Shown here in pieces: positions 1 through 7,044 of a stretch of 13,304 nucleotides of DNA; position 1 is the stretch's first letter, and each line of letters starts with the position of its first letter. Below the pieces are notes generated by a model. It ran no database searches. It worked only from the letters and a program-made list of their open reading frames with translations, and had not been told where the DNA came from. The DNA is from Flavobacteriales bacterium UBA7519 (GTDB taxonomy: Bacteria; Bacteroidota; Bacteroidia; Flavobacteriales; Weeksellaceae). Location: positions 5,406-18,709 of the forward strand of contig DLND01000012.1 of assembly GCA_002476905.1 (NCBI GenBank), given 5' to 3'. The position numbers and the translations under genes are program-made.

Positions 1-537
1 AGCTTTTGCCCCATCAATGATAACATTTGGGTCTTCTACTTGAGCAGGAGGGGAAACTGGCTGATGATCTGTAGCTGACGGCGGACCAACAGAGATTGGT
101 GGCGCAACAGAAATTGTTGTTTCGGGGCCAGGTTTCGTTTCTGTACCGATTGCTGCACCTTCAAAATCTTTTTTGGTTGGCAATGTTTTATTTTTTCTAA
201 TCTCGCGGACTGGAGTTACTTCAGGATTGGCAACGGTCTTTACCCTTGCCGGAGTAGTATTGTCTGGCTTCGGCTTCGGAGTTTCAGTGTCGTTAATGAC
301 AAGAATCTCTCTTCCGGAGAAATCATCTTTTGGTAACACAACTTCACTTTTAAAAGCGTTCATCACTAGTGGAACAGCGGACACAGAAGCAAAAAATGCT
401 ATTCCAATAAATAATGCTTTGGTCAATTGATTGGAATAATCATTTCTAAGGGCATAAGCACCGTAAGATTTATTTCTATTAGCGAAAACCACTTCGTCTA
501 AATCATTTGTTCTGAGGCTAAGTAATAAGTTCTTCAT
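1..537 (-). CDS. TonB-type energy transducer, N-terminal part (runs off the left edge)
   Basis: This reading frame starts at the ATG at 537 and stays open for 179 codons to the window edge, so the C-terminal part is missing. The N-terminus carries the segment LDEVVFANRNKSYGAYALR (residues 13-31), which I recognise from Bacteroidetes TonB-like transducers. One hydrophobic helix follows at about 41-59. The rest is rich in proline, threonine and lysine (about 85-179), typical of the periplasm-spanning stalk. In this family the inner-membrane ExbB/ExbD motor energises outer-membrane TonB-dependent receptors through a C-terminal TonB domain, which would lie beyond position 1. ExbB/ExbD genes are not in the window. 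A weak TATGTTTA sequence lies at 556-563, but no matching -33 element was seen. The family assignment is good; the specific receptor partner cannot be told. Confidence 0.82.
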   Translation of the reverse strand, partial: MKNLLLSLRTNDLDEVVFANRNKSYGAYALRNDYSNQLTKALFIGIAFFASVSAVPLVMNAFKSEVVLPKDDFSGREILVINDTETPKPKPDNTTPARVKTVANPEVTPVREIRKNKTLPTKKDFEGAAIGTETKPGPETTISVAPPISVGPPSATDHQPVSPPAQVEDPNVIIDGAKA

Positions 538-715
538 CTTGAATTCATATTAAATTAAACATATATCAATAATTATTAAAATAAAATAAAAACTTATCAA
601 AAAACATTCCAATAAAATATTATTAATCCAAACAAATAATGATATACATATAGATTAATTAAATGAGAAAATTAATTTTTATTCTACCATTTGCAAAAAT
701 TTGTAACTTTATTTT

Positions 716-2050
716 ATGAAAATCCATCTATTTATATTATTACTTATAAGTGGCTTAAAATCTGGACAACAAGGCTTTATGCTTGAAAACGCTGATAAAG
801 CCAGTATAAAATTCAAGCTCATTAACAACCTTATTTTCGTCCCGATGATCATAAATGGTGTGGAACTTAATTTTATGTTGGATTCTGGAATATCGGAAAC
901 CTTACTTTTTAGCTTGGAAGACAAGAATGTAGATTTTAGAAATGTTGAGAAGATTACTTTTCGTGGATTAGGAGAAACGGTAAGTGTAGATGCTCTAAAA
1001 TCCATCAACAATGAAATAAGAATTGGTAAAAATTTTGTAGACAGATCTCACGCTGTATTCATCGTACTAGACGAGGACTTCAACGTTTCACAAGATATTG
1101 GTATTCCTGTAAACGGCATTATTGGTTACCATTTCTTTAAAAACCATCCTCTGGAAATCAATTACATCAATAAAACCATTACAGTTTACAAAGACAGCTC
1201 AGAATTGCCGAAAAAGATCCTAAAATTTTCAGAATTTCCTATCAGCGTAGAGATGAATAAACCTTATATGTATGCAGATGTAGAGATGAAGCATGATAAA
1301 CAGCGTTCCAAGCTGCTGCTAGATCTTGGAAATACAGATTCGGTATGGCTTTTCCCGACTTTGATCAAGGATTTCATTTACAATCGTCCTAATGTTGATG
1401 ATTTTCTTGGTCGCGGTTTCAGCGGCGATATTTTCGGAAAACGAAGCCGCATCAACTCCTTATCTATAGGGAAATTCCGGATGAGTAAGCCCATCGCATC
1501 AATGCCTGATGAATATTCTATCCAGCATCTGAAAATCGTCAAAGACAGAAAAGGATCCATCGGTTCGGAAGTGTTGAGAAGGTTTACCTTGGTGTTTAAT
1601 TATCCTGAAAACAAGGTTCATTTTCGCCCCAACAAACACTTGAACGACCCATTCCTGATTGACGGAAGCGGACTGGAAATCAAACAAGACGGACTGGTTT
1701 GGGAAAAAGAACAGGTAAAAGTGGAAACCTCAAAAAGAAACTCTGCAGGTAATGAAATAAATGTGATAGATAACAGTCCGGATAAATTTCAATATAAATT
1801 CAGCCTGAAACCCGTTTTCAAAGTTGCGGGAACAAGGAAAGATTCTCCTGCACAGAAGTCGGGGATTATAAAAGGGGATGAAATCACAAATATAGATGGC
1901 AAAAAAGCTAATGAACTCACATTATACAAAATTCATCAAATTCTAAAAACCGATGAACGCAAAACGGTGAGTGTAGAAATAAAACGCAATGAGATTCGCA
2001 GAAAAATAGATTTGTTTCTGGAAGATCCCATTCCTTACATCGAAGAATAA
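716..2050 (+). CDS. Secreted aspartyl-protease-like protein with C-terminal PDZ domain
   Basis: The 444-residue product has a short hydrophobic N-terminus (about residues 3-14) that may be a signal peptide, with possible cleavage just before QQGF (18-21). Two retropepsin-like lobes follow. The first holds the Asp-Ser-Gly motif at 56-58 (FMLDSG) and a conserved GIIGYHFF segment at 134-141. The second holds LLLDLG at 200-205, where the usual Asp-Thr/Ser-Gly is Asp-Leu-Gly, and a matching GSIGSEVLRRF at 280-290. A PDZ domain spans about 365-430, with SPAQKSGIIKGDEI at 377-390. This two-lobe plus PDZ layout is common in Bacteroidetes, where the proteins are called aspartyl protease family; substrates are unknown. 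It is probably periplasmic or outer-membrane-facing. The Leu in the second motif makes catalytic activity uncertain. No terminator follows, so it may be cotranscribed with the next gene. Confidence 0.85.
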   Translation: MKIHLFILLLISGLKSGQQGFMLENADKASIKFKLINNLIFVPMIINGVELNFMLDSGISETLLFSLEDKNVDFRNVEKITFRGLGETVSVDALKSINNEIRIGKNFVDRSHAVFIVLDEDFNVSQDIGIPVNGIIGYHFFKNHPLEINYINKTITVYKDSSELPKKILKFSEFPISVEMNKPYMYADVEMKHDKQRSKLLLDLGNTDSVWLFPTLIKDFIYNRPNVDDFLGRGFSGDIFGKRSRINSLSIGKFRMSKPIASMPDEYSIQHLKIVKDRKGSIGSEVLRRFTLVFNYPENKVHFRPNKHLNDPFLIDGSGLEIKQDGLVWEKEQVKVETSKRNSAGNEINVIDNSPDKFQYKFSLKPVFKVAGTRKDSPAQKSGIIKGDEITNIDGKKANELTLYKIHQILKTDERKTVSVEIKRNEIRRKIDLFLEDPIPYIEE

Positions 2051-2063
2051 ATTTAAATTTAAC

Positions 2064-2117
<54 letters not shown>

Positions 2118-2119
2118 CC

Positions 2120-2635
2120 ATGAAAGAAACTCTGAATCACATAAGAAACAGACCTCGGTTTAAAATGTACACTGATCTTTCTCCCGAAGACTGCGAGAAA
2201 AACCTGAGAGCCTATCTCGACAGTCATAAGGATGAATTCTTTGGCAATATCAACCGTGAAGTAGCAACAATTTTCGTGAAAACCAATGAAAATAATTACT
2301 GGAAACCGAACCTAGCTCTTCGTATAGAAAAATATGATAACCTCACGGCAATACGGGGAATCTATGGTCCCACTTCAGCTGTGTGGACTTTTTTTATGTT
2401 TTTATATTTTTTGTTTACAATAGGCTGGATGGTTTTTTTCACACTCTATTATGTAGAAAAGCAGATCAACACCCATAACTACCCCTGGGCATTACCGTGT
2501 TCTTTTTTAATTCTTGTGCTTATTGGATTAACTTATGCTGCCGCACGATTTGGACAATTTAAAGCAAAAGATGAAATGAATGCTCTAAGGAGATTTGCAG
2601 AAGAAGCTACTTTTCCTCTGGAGAAGGACGAGTAA
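2120..2635 (+). CDS. Small two-helix membrane protein of unknown function
   Basis: I do not recognise a named family in this 171-residue protein. The first 85 residues are soluble and charged, with many Glu, Asp and Lys and a segment that reads like a small alpha/beta domain. Two strongly hydrophobic helices follow at about 87-112 and 122-144, joined by a short loop (VEKQINTHNYPW). A charged tail at 145-171 ends in EKDE. There is no signal peptide, so it is probably an inner-membrane protein with both termini on the same side. The ATG lies two bases after a 19-A run, an A-rich leader that suits Bacteroidetes initiation without a Shine-Dalgarno sequence. It may be cotranscribed with the upstream PDZ protein. 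Its 3' end overlaps the convergent glycosyltransferase gene by 29 bases. Being a real gene is likely; function is unknown. Confidence 0.75.
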   Translation: MKETLNHIRNRPRFKMYTDLSPEDCEKNLRAYLDSHKDEFFGNINREVATIFVKTNENNYWKPNLALRIEKYDNLTAIRGIYGPTSAVWTFFMFLYFLFTIGWMVFFTLYYVEKQINTHNYPWALPCSFLILVLIGLTYAAARFGQFKAKDEMNALRRFAEEATFPLEKDE

Positions 2636-3458
2636 GTTTTTTTAAATCAGAATCATGTTTTATCGTAAGCCCAAATTTCATGAGCACATACTGTAAAGGC
2701 TTTTGTTTTTTGTAATATTTTCTAATGAAAATAGCCATTGCGTCATAAAAACGTCCCAGATAGACTTCATCTTTCACCGTGCTTTCGCCTTTGTAATGAA
2801 GGATTGAATACTTGCCGTAATAGAAATTTCTGAAGCCCGATCGTCTGATTGTATAGCAAAGATCAATATCTTCGCCGTACATAAAATACTGCTCATTAAA
2901 CCCGCCAACTTGCGCATAAACAGATTTCTTCACCAGAAGATTGGCGCCTGTCATAATATCTACCTCAGCGATCTCAAACTCGCCGACATCATTTCTGTAG
3001 TAGCTTTTAGAACTCCTGTTGAATGGTGTAAAAAGTTTCTCAAATGAATTGATTAGCGCCGGAACAGACCTTTTGCTCTCCGGCAAAAACTCGCCTTTAG
3101 CATTATGCATTCTTAATCCCAATGCACCAAATTCCAACTGGCTATCCGCAAAATCTAGAATTTCCTTAAAATAATCGCCCTCTATTTCCGTGTCGGGATT
3201 CAGGATATAAACATATTCACCTTTTGCGTGCGTCGCCGCCAGATTATTGGCCTTCGAAAAACCAAGATTCTCTTCCAATGACAAAAAACGGACATCTGGA
3301 AATTCTGAAATTAATAATTTCCATTCCGGATTGGGCGAATTATTGTCCGCGACGATAATTTCATACTCAAAACCGTGAAAATACTTCTTGATGGAAAGTA
3401 TGCAGTTTCTAAGCAAATCTTTTACCTGATAATGAACAATAATCACACTAAGTTTCAT
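2607..3458 (-). CDS. Family 2 glycosyltransferase (rhamnosyltransferase-like, WbbL type)
   Basis: The 283-residue product has the GT-A fold signature of family 2 transferases. MKLSVIIVHYQ opens the nucleotide-binding fold, VADNNS lies at 36-41, and LGFSKANN at 65-72 is typical of the WbbL-like branch. The metal-binding DxD-equivalent is NPDTE at 87-91, and GEDIDLC at 195-201 carries the probable catalytic acidic residues. It has no membrane helix and is close to the usual 280-320 residues, so it is probably a cytoplasmic or membrane-associated enzyme. In this family a nucleotide-sugar donor is used to extend cell-surface polysaccharide or glycolipid; the sugar cannot be told from sequence. 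The start ATG overlaps the recR stop (ATGA at 3458-3455), suggesting translational coupling. Its 3' end overlaps the convergent membrane-protein gene by 29 bases. No other polysaccharide genes are in the window. Confidence 0.9.
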   Translation of the reverse strand: MKLSVIIVHYQVKDLLRNCILSIKKYFHGFEYEIIVADNNSPNPEWKLLISEFPDVRFLSLEENLGFSKANNLAATHAKGEYVYILNPDTEIEGDYFKEILDFADSQLEFGALGLRMHNAKGEFLPESKRSVPALINSFEKLFTPFNRSSKSYYRNDVGEFEIAEVDIMTGANLLVKKSVYAQVGGFNEQYFMYGEDIDLCYTIRRSGFRNFYYGKYSILHYKGESTVKDEVYLGRFYDAMAIFIRKYYKKQKPLQYVLMKFGLTIKHDSDLKKLTRPSPEEK

Positions 3459-4069
3459 GACGTCGCCTCGTTATAAACCGTTCTATTGGTAATAGATCTT
3501 CCTAGAGAAATCTCATCTGCATATTCCAATTCATCTCCAACAGCAATTCCCCGTGCAATGCTGGAAAATAAAATCTGCTGTGTTTTGAATTTTTTGTAGA
3601 TATAATAAGCGGTAGTATCGCCTTCCATTGTTGCGCTTAGTGCAAATATGAGTTCTTTTACAACACCTTCCTTCAGCTTTTTTTCGATACTTCCAATGCG
3701 CAATTGACTAGGTCCGATACCTTCCATTGGCGAAATTTTACCGCCCAGAACCAGATATTTACCTCTATACTTACCGGTATTTTCTATTGCCATCACGTCC
3801 CGCACATCTTCTACAATGCAAAGCAAATCATCATTTCTTTTCTCATCACTACAAATATCACAGATCTCGGAATCAGAAAAATTATGACATTCTTTACAAT
3901 ACCTGATGTCTGTAACCAAATCCTGAATCGCACTACCCAAAGCAATACCCTGAGATGAAGGCTGACGAAGAAGATGCAACGCAAGTCGCAACGCAGACTT
4001 TTTTCCGATTCCCGGCAAACCTGCAATTTCTTCCACGGCTTTCGACAAAACTTTGCTTGGATAATCCAT
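3455..4069 (-). CDS. recR: Recombination mediator protein RecR
   Basis: RecR acts with RecO (and RecF where present) to load RecA on single-stranded DNA coated with SSB at gaps and breaks. The 204-residue product has the usual length and domain order. A helix-hairpin-helix with LPGIGKKSALRLA lies at 18-30, a four-cysteine zinc motif at C58, C61, C70 and C73, and a Toprim domain from about 82. Toprim acidic residues are visible as VEDVRD at 86-91 with E87, and the later SATMEGDTT segment at 145-153 is strongly conserved. The C-terminal ARGIAVGDELEYAD also matches the family. It lies downstream of folA on the same strand, separated by 62 bases that hold a short tandem repeat, and is followed by a glycosyltransferase that begins within its stop codon. 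No separate promoter was recognised, so cotranscription with folA is likely. Confidence 0.97.
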   Translation of the reverse strand: MDYPSKVLSKAVEEIAGLPGIGKKSALRLALHLLRQPSSQGIALGSAIQDLVTDIRYCKECHNFSDSEICDICSDEKRNDDLLCIVEDVRDVMAIENTGKYRGKYLVLGGKISPMEGIGPSQLRIGSIEKKLKEGVVKELIFALSATMEGDTTAYYIYKKFKTQQILFSSIARGIAVGDELEYADEISLGRSITNRTVYNEATS

Positions 4070-4080
4070 TTAATTGGTAA

Positions 4081-4113
4081 TGGTTGATGGATGGTTGATG
4101 GATGATGGATGAG
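4081..4113 (+). repeat. Short tandem repeat between folA and recR
   Basis: The 11-base unit TGGTTGATGGA occurs at 4081-4091 and 4092-4102, followed by a degenerate third copy (TGATGGATGAG) to 4113. It lies in the 62-base gap upstream of recR, so it is in the untranslated leader or the folA-recR intercistronic region. The unit is too short, with no spacers, to be a CRISPR array. Confidence 0.8.
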
Positions 4114-4131
4114 CTGACATCCAATTTTAAA

Positions 4132-4626
4132 CTAGGACTTTATTAATCTCTCGAATGTTTGGAAACAAAAACTATATTCATTCTTTTCGTCTTTCTCAAA
4201 ACATTCTTCATCTATTTTCTGCCAGATTTTAGGATCGATTGCCGGAAAAAAAGTATCTGCATCTGGATTCGCATCCACTAAAGTAATTTCCAAACGATCT
4301 GCCTGATCCATCGTTTGTTTATAAATCTCGCCGCCACCGATTATAAAAATATTTTCATTAATTTTCTTTGCAAATTTGAGTGCTTCTTTCAATGTGGAGA
4401 CTATCAAAATCCCTTCCTCAAACCAGCCAGATTTTCTGCTGACAACAATATTAGTACGGTTTGGCAACGCTTTACCGATGCTTTCATAAGTTTTACGGCC
4501 CATTACCACAGGATGATTTTCGGTGAGTTCTTTGAAATGTCTGAGATCTTTTGGAAGACGCCACAGCAGCTGGTTATCTTTTCCCAAGGCATTATTACGG
4601 CCTATTGCAGCAACAATTGTTATCAT
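4132..4626 (-). CDS. folA: Dihydrofolate reductase
   Basis: The enzyme reduces dihydrofolate to tetrahydrofolate with NADPH in the cytoplasm, supplying one-carbon carriers for thymidylate and purine synthesis; it is the target of trimethoprim. The 164-residue length is normal for a chromosomal enzyme. The N-terminus MITIVAAIGRNNALGKDNQL is typical, with W22 and the active-site acid D27 in WRLPKDL at 22-28. The NADPH-binding GRKTYES is at 43-49 and the glycine motif GGGEIYK at 97-103, and T115 fits the conserved Thr next to the active site. No residue change suggesting a resistant form stood out by eye. A TAGATTTG element ends only five bases before the ATG. recR follows downstream on the same strand after 62 bases. 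Confidence 0.97.
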   Translation of the reverse strand: MITIVAAIGRNNALGKDNQLLWRLPKDLRHFKELTENHPVVMGRKTYESIGKALPNRTNIVVSRKSGWFEEGILIVSTLKEALKFAKKINENIFIIGGGEIYKQTMDQADRLEITLVDANPDADTFFPAIDPKIWQKIDEECFEKDEKNEYSFCFQTFERLIKS

Positions 4627-4631
4627 ATTTA

Positions 4632-4639
4632 CAAATCTA
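4632..4639 (-). promoter_or_regulatory. Candidate -7 element of the folA promoter
   Basis: The minus strand reads TAGATTTG, an exact match to the Bacteroidetes -7 consensus TAnnTTTG. It ends five bases before the folA ATG, so if it is used, transcription would begin at or next to the start codon and the mRNA would be nearly leaderless. No clear TTG -33 element was seen upstream, which lowers confidence. Confidence 0.45.
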
Positions 4640-4693
4640 CATATTATGTTTAAATTAATAAAATTTTATGAAATTTTAATTTCTATTATTTTG

Positions 4694-4701
4694 TATTTTT
4701 G
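4694..4701 (+). promoter_or_regulatory. Candidate -7 element of the glutaminyl cyclase promoter
   Basis: The sequence TATTTTTG matches TAnnTTTG exactly and lies 45 bases before the ATG at 4747, in the 120-base divergent gap shared with folA. A good -33 TTG is not obvious, so the call rests on the -7 box and its position. Confidence 0.45.
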
Positions 4702-4746
4702 AGCTTTCTCCGATGATGTAAAACTATCGGAACAAATTTATTTCGA

Positions 4747-5763
4747 ATGAAGAAAATTTTCATATCATCTGCCTTAGCTTTGCTTATACTTGCAAGTTGT
4801 AATAAAGACAAAGAAATCCTTAATACTTTAAACGACTATAATATAGGGAAACAAGATCAGGGTTATCATTTTGGGGACAAAATCCAGATTCCGGAAGATG
4901 TGATGGATTATGCAGAAGCCATCACCATTACTTATAACGACAAAGAAACCGATAAGCTGACAATAGACCCGAGTTTTTTTTCACTTGGAGAAAATGACAT
5001 TACCTTCAACATCAAAACCAAAAGTGGCGAAGTTTTACAACAGGATGCTACGATTAATGTTTTTGCGAAAACTGCTCCTCAAAAGCTGAACTATGAAATC
5101 GTGAATCAATATCCTCACCACACAGATCACTTTACAGAAGGTTTTGAAGCTCACGGCAACATTATCTATGAGAGTGTAGGTCTGGAAGGTAAGTCTAAAA
5201 TTATAAAATACAATCTTGGCAGCACTCAACCCATTCAGGAAGTTCCTCAGTATAATGAATTTTCTGAAGGACTAACTGTTTTCGGAGATAAAATCTACCA
5301 GCTAACCTACAGATCTAAGAAAGGTTTTATTTATGATTCTAATATCAAATTAATAAAAGAATTTTCTTATCCTGAAGTTATGGCAGAAGGCTGGGGAATG
5401 ACCAATGATGGGAAAAACCTCATCGTTTCCGACGGAACTAAATTTATTTATTTCCTGAATCCTGATAATCCGTCACAAATTGTAAGATCTATTGCCGTTG
5501 CAAGCAACACCGAAGGCTATGACCAGATCAATGAGCTGGAGTATCATAATGGATTTATATATGCTAATGTTTGGCAGAAAGCTATCATCCTAAAAATTAA
5601 TCCGGCTAATGGTGAAGTGGCAGGAATTCTTGATTTTAGCAACATTGCAAAACAAAACACCACAGGCAATGATGATGTGCTGAATGGCATCGCTTTCAAA
5701 GGGGAAAACATGCTCGTTACAGGGAAAAACTGGAGCAAGATTTATGAAGTCATTTTAAAGTAA
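4747..5763 (+). CDS. Lipoprotein glutaminyl-peptide cyclotransferase (beta-propeller type)
   Basis: Glutaminyl cyclases convert an N-terminal Gln of a peptide to pyroglutamate, releasing ammonia. The 338-residue product has a lipoprotein signal peptide with lipobox L-A-S-C at 15-18, so it should be anchored to a membrane facing the periplasm. Residues about 19-110 form a linker and a beta-rich, Ig-like segment. The plant-type (type I) cyclase domain occupies about 114-338. It shows the repeated Glu-Gly/Asn-X motifs of this family: HFTEGF at 128-133, EGWGMT at 214-219, SDGT at 228-231, INELEY at 261-266, ANVW at 273-276, LNGIAF at 312-317 and TGKNW at 325-329. The start gives a proper KK-positive signal peptide. 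A candidate -7 box lies upstream and a strong terminator follows, so it is probably a single-gene unit. It is a natural modifier of exported proteins with an N-terminal Gln. Confidence 0.9.
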   Translation: MKKIFISSALALLILASCNKDKEILNTLNDYNIGKQDQGYHFGDKIQIPEDVMDYAEAITITYNDKETDKLTIDPSFFSLGENDITFNIKTKSGEVLQQDATINVFAKTAPQKLNYEIVNQYPHHTDHFTEGFEAHGNIIYESVGLEGKSKIIKYNLGSTQPIQEVPQYNEFSEGLTVFGDKIYQLTYRSKKGFIYDSNIKLIKEFSYPEVMAEGWGMTNDGKNLIVSDGTKFIYFLNPDNPSQIVRSIAVASNTEGYDQINELEYHNGFIYANVWQKAIILKINPANGEVAGILDFSNIAKQNTTGNDDVLNGIAFKGENMLVTGKNWSKIYEVILK

Positions 5764-5783
5764 AAAAAATGGAATTAAAATAG

Positions 5784-5813
5784 AAAGCTTCAGAAATTTC
5801 TGAAGTTTTTTTT
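5784..5813 (+). terminator. Rho-independent terminator after the glutaminyl cyclase gene
   Basis: The palindrome CTTCAGAAATTTCTGAAG (5788-5805) forms a stem of at least seven pairs, extended by A-T and G-T pairs from 5784, and is followed by eight T (5806-5813). It begins 20 bases after the stop codon. Because the stem is symmetric and the opposite side is also T-rich on the minus strand, it may also end the convergent lipoprotein transcript, whose stop is at 5823. Confidence 0.88.
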
Positions 5814-5822
5814 GTTAATGAA

Positions 5823-6269
5823 TTATAGCCTTGAATTTTCTTCAGTTTTTTTTACAATAGTATGTTTTATACTGAGATTAGTGTTATCCAAAAAAACTTT
5901 GAACGTTTTGTAAGGCGTCTTACAAACTTCTGATTTCACCTCATACCCACCACGATCCAGAACAATACTTTCTGTGTTCTTTGCTGCAACTGGCAGTATA
6001 TAATTGTTTCGCCCTGTAATGTTCAGTGTAAAATCACAATCAGACTCATTACTAATCATAAGTATCATTTTTTCGTTGGAAGGATCCGTGTTAAATAACT
6101 GATTAAGCAACATTACTGCTTTTTGTTCTACAGCAAGACTTTTTGGAAGCTTAACAGGATCTGAAGCCAATATAACATTCGAGTTATTGCCCACAAAAAC
6201 TGGAGATACTGAACGTGTGCTACAACTAGCTAACGAAATGATTAATGAAAAAAGTAAAAACTTATTCAT
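5823..6269 (-). CDS. Small lipoprotein of unknown function
   Basis: The 148-residue product starts with a lipoprotein signal peptide (MNKFLLFSLIISLASC) with lipobox L-A-S-C at 13-16, followed by a Ser-rich linker. The remainder is beta-rich by appearance: MILMISNESDCDFTLNIT at about 68-85 reads like a strand pair, and a VLDRGGYEVKSEVCK segment lies near 122. It resembles short lipoproteins that I associate with a Chryseobacterium domain of unknown function (possibly DUF6759), but this is a memory-based guess. Its ATG lies inside the end of trmB (eight-base overlap), so it is probably cotranscribed and perhaps translationally coupled with trmB. The functional link to tRNA methylation is not evident. 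Its transcript probably ends at the symmetric hairpin at 5784-5813. Confidence 0.8.
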   Translation of the reverse strand: MNKFLLFSLIISLASCSTRSVSPVFVGNNSNVILASDPVKLPKSLAVEQKAVMLLNQLFNTDPSNEKMILMISNESDCDFTLNITGRNNYILPVAAKNTESIVLDRGGYEVKSEVCKTPYKTFKVFLDNTNLSIKHTIVKKTEENSRL

Positions 6270-6942
6270 TTTTTAACTGAAATTTGATATAAGTAATAGT
6301 TTTGCCTTTCGATGAAAATAGGTCTTCATAATATGTTCTAATATCCTTGAGCAAAGGTGTATCTGGCTGATATTCTTCTGCCCCGTATATGTCATGGTGA
6401 GAAGTGAGAATCTTGTGACCGAATCCTTGCAAAATCCCCAATGTATACCCATGTAAAAATTCAGAATCTGTTTTAAGATGTATAATACCGTCTTTTTTCA
6501 TAATCTTTCGGTATTTTCCAAGAAATTCCGGATTGGTAAGCCTGTGTTTTGTTCTCCTGAATTTGATCTGCGGATCTGGAAATGTGATCCATATTTCGGA
6601 CACCTCACCTTCCGCAAATAAATGATCAATCAATTCAATCTGCGTTCTTACAAATGCCACATTATTAAGTCCTGACTGAACGGCTTCTTTGGCTCCAAAC
6701 CAAAATCTGGCACCTTTGATATCAATCCCAATAAAATTTTTATCCGGAAATGCCTTTGCCAATCCCACGGAATATTCTCCCTTACCACAACCTAACTCCA
6801 GAACTATTGGATTATCGTTACCAAAAAAAGCTGCCCATTTTCCTCTGTGTGCGAAACTGCTTATCGCTTCATCGCGTGTTGGTTGTATAACATTAGGTAA
6901 TGTTTTGTTTTCTTCGAATCTGGCAATTTTATTCTTCCCCAT
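6262..6942 (-). CDS. trmB: tRNA (guanine-N7-)-methyltransferase
   Basis: TrmB uses S-adenosylmethionine to form 7-methylguanosine at position 46 in the variable loop of tRNAs. The 226-residue product has the Rossmann methyltransferase fold with the SAM-binding motif VLELGCGKGEYS at 47-58 and GIDIKGAR at 72-79. The family-specific FPDP motif is at 121-124, followed by KHRL at 132-135, and LKTDSE lies at 156-161. The C-terminal KGKTITYIKF (212-221) matches the terminal substrate-binding segment. In many proteobacterial forms the FPDP motif continues with Trp; here it is FPDPQIKF, which I believe is normal in flavobacteria. The 102-base upstream gap gives it room for a promoter, though I saw only a weak TATTTTTA sequence. 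The downstream small lipoprotein gene overlaps by eight bases. Confidence 0.96.
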   Translation of the reverse strand: MGKNKIARFEENKTLPNVIQPTRDEAISSFAHRGKWAAFFGNDNPIVLELGCGKGEYSVGLAKAFPDKNFIGIDIKGARFWFGAKEAVQSGLNNVAFVRTQIELIDHLFAEGEVSEIWITFPDPQIKFRRTKHRLTNPEFLGKYRKIMKKDGIIHLKTDSEFLHGYTLGILQGFGHKILTSHHDIYGAEEYQPDTPLLKDIRTYYEDLFSSKGKTITYIKFQLKNE

Positions 6943-7044
6943 ATTTTAATTTCTGTAACTTATAAACAGTATAAAAATAAGATAAAAATAATCATTTCCA
7001 AAAAAATAATTGATTTTTTATAGGAAATTTGCAACATAAACTGA

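Noticed and set aside
173..430. Plus-strand 85-codon reading frame
   Set aside because: It lies opposite the TonB-type gene, whose residues match a known family.
704..711. TAACTTTA as a promoter for the aspartyl-protease-like gene
   Set aside because: It has one mismatch, no -33 partner, and sits four bases before the ATG in very AT-rich DNA, so chance is likely.
4081..4113. Tandem repeat as a CRISPR array
   Set aside because: The unit is 11 bases, there are no spacers and no cas genes.
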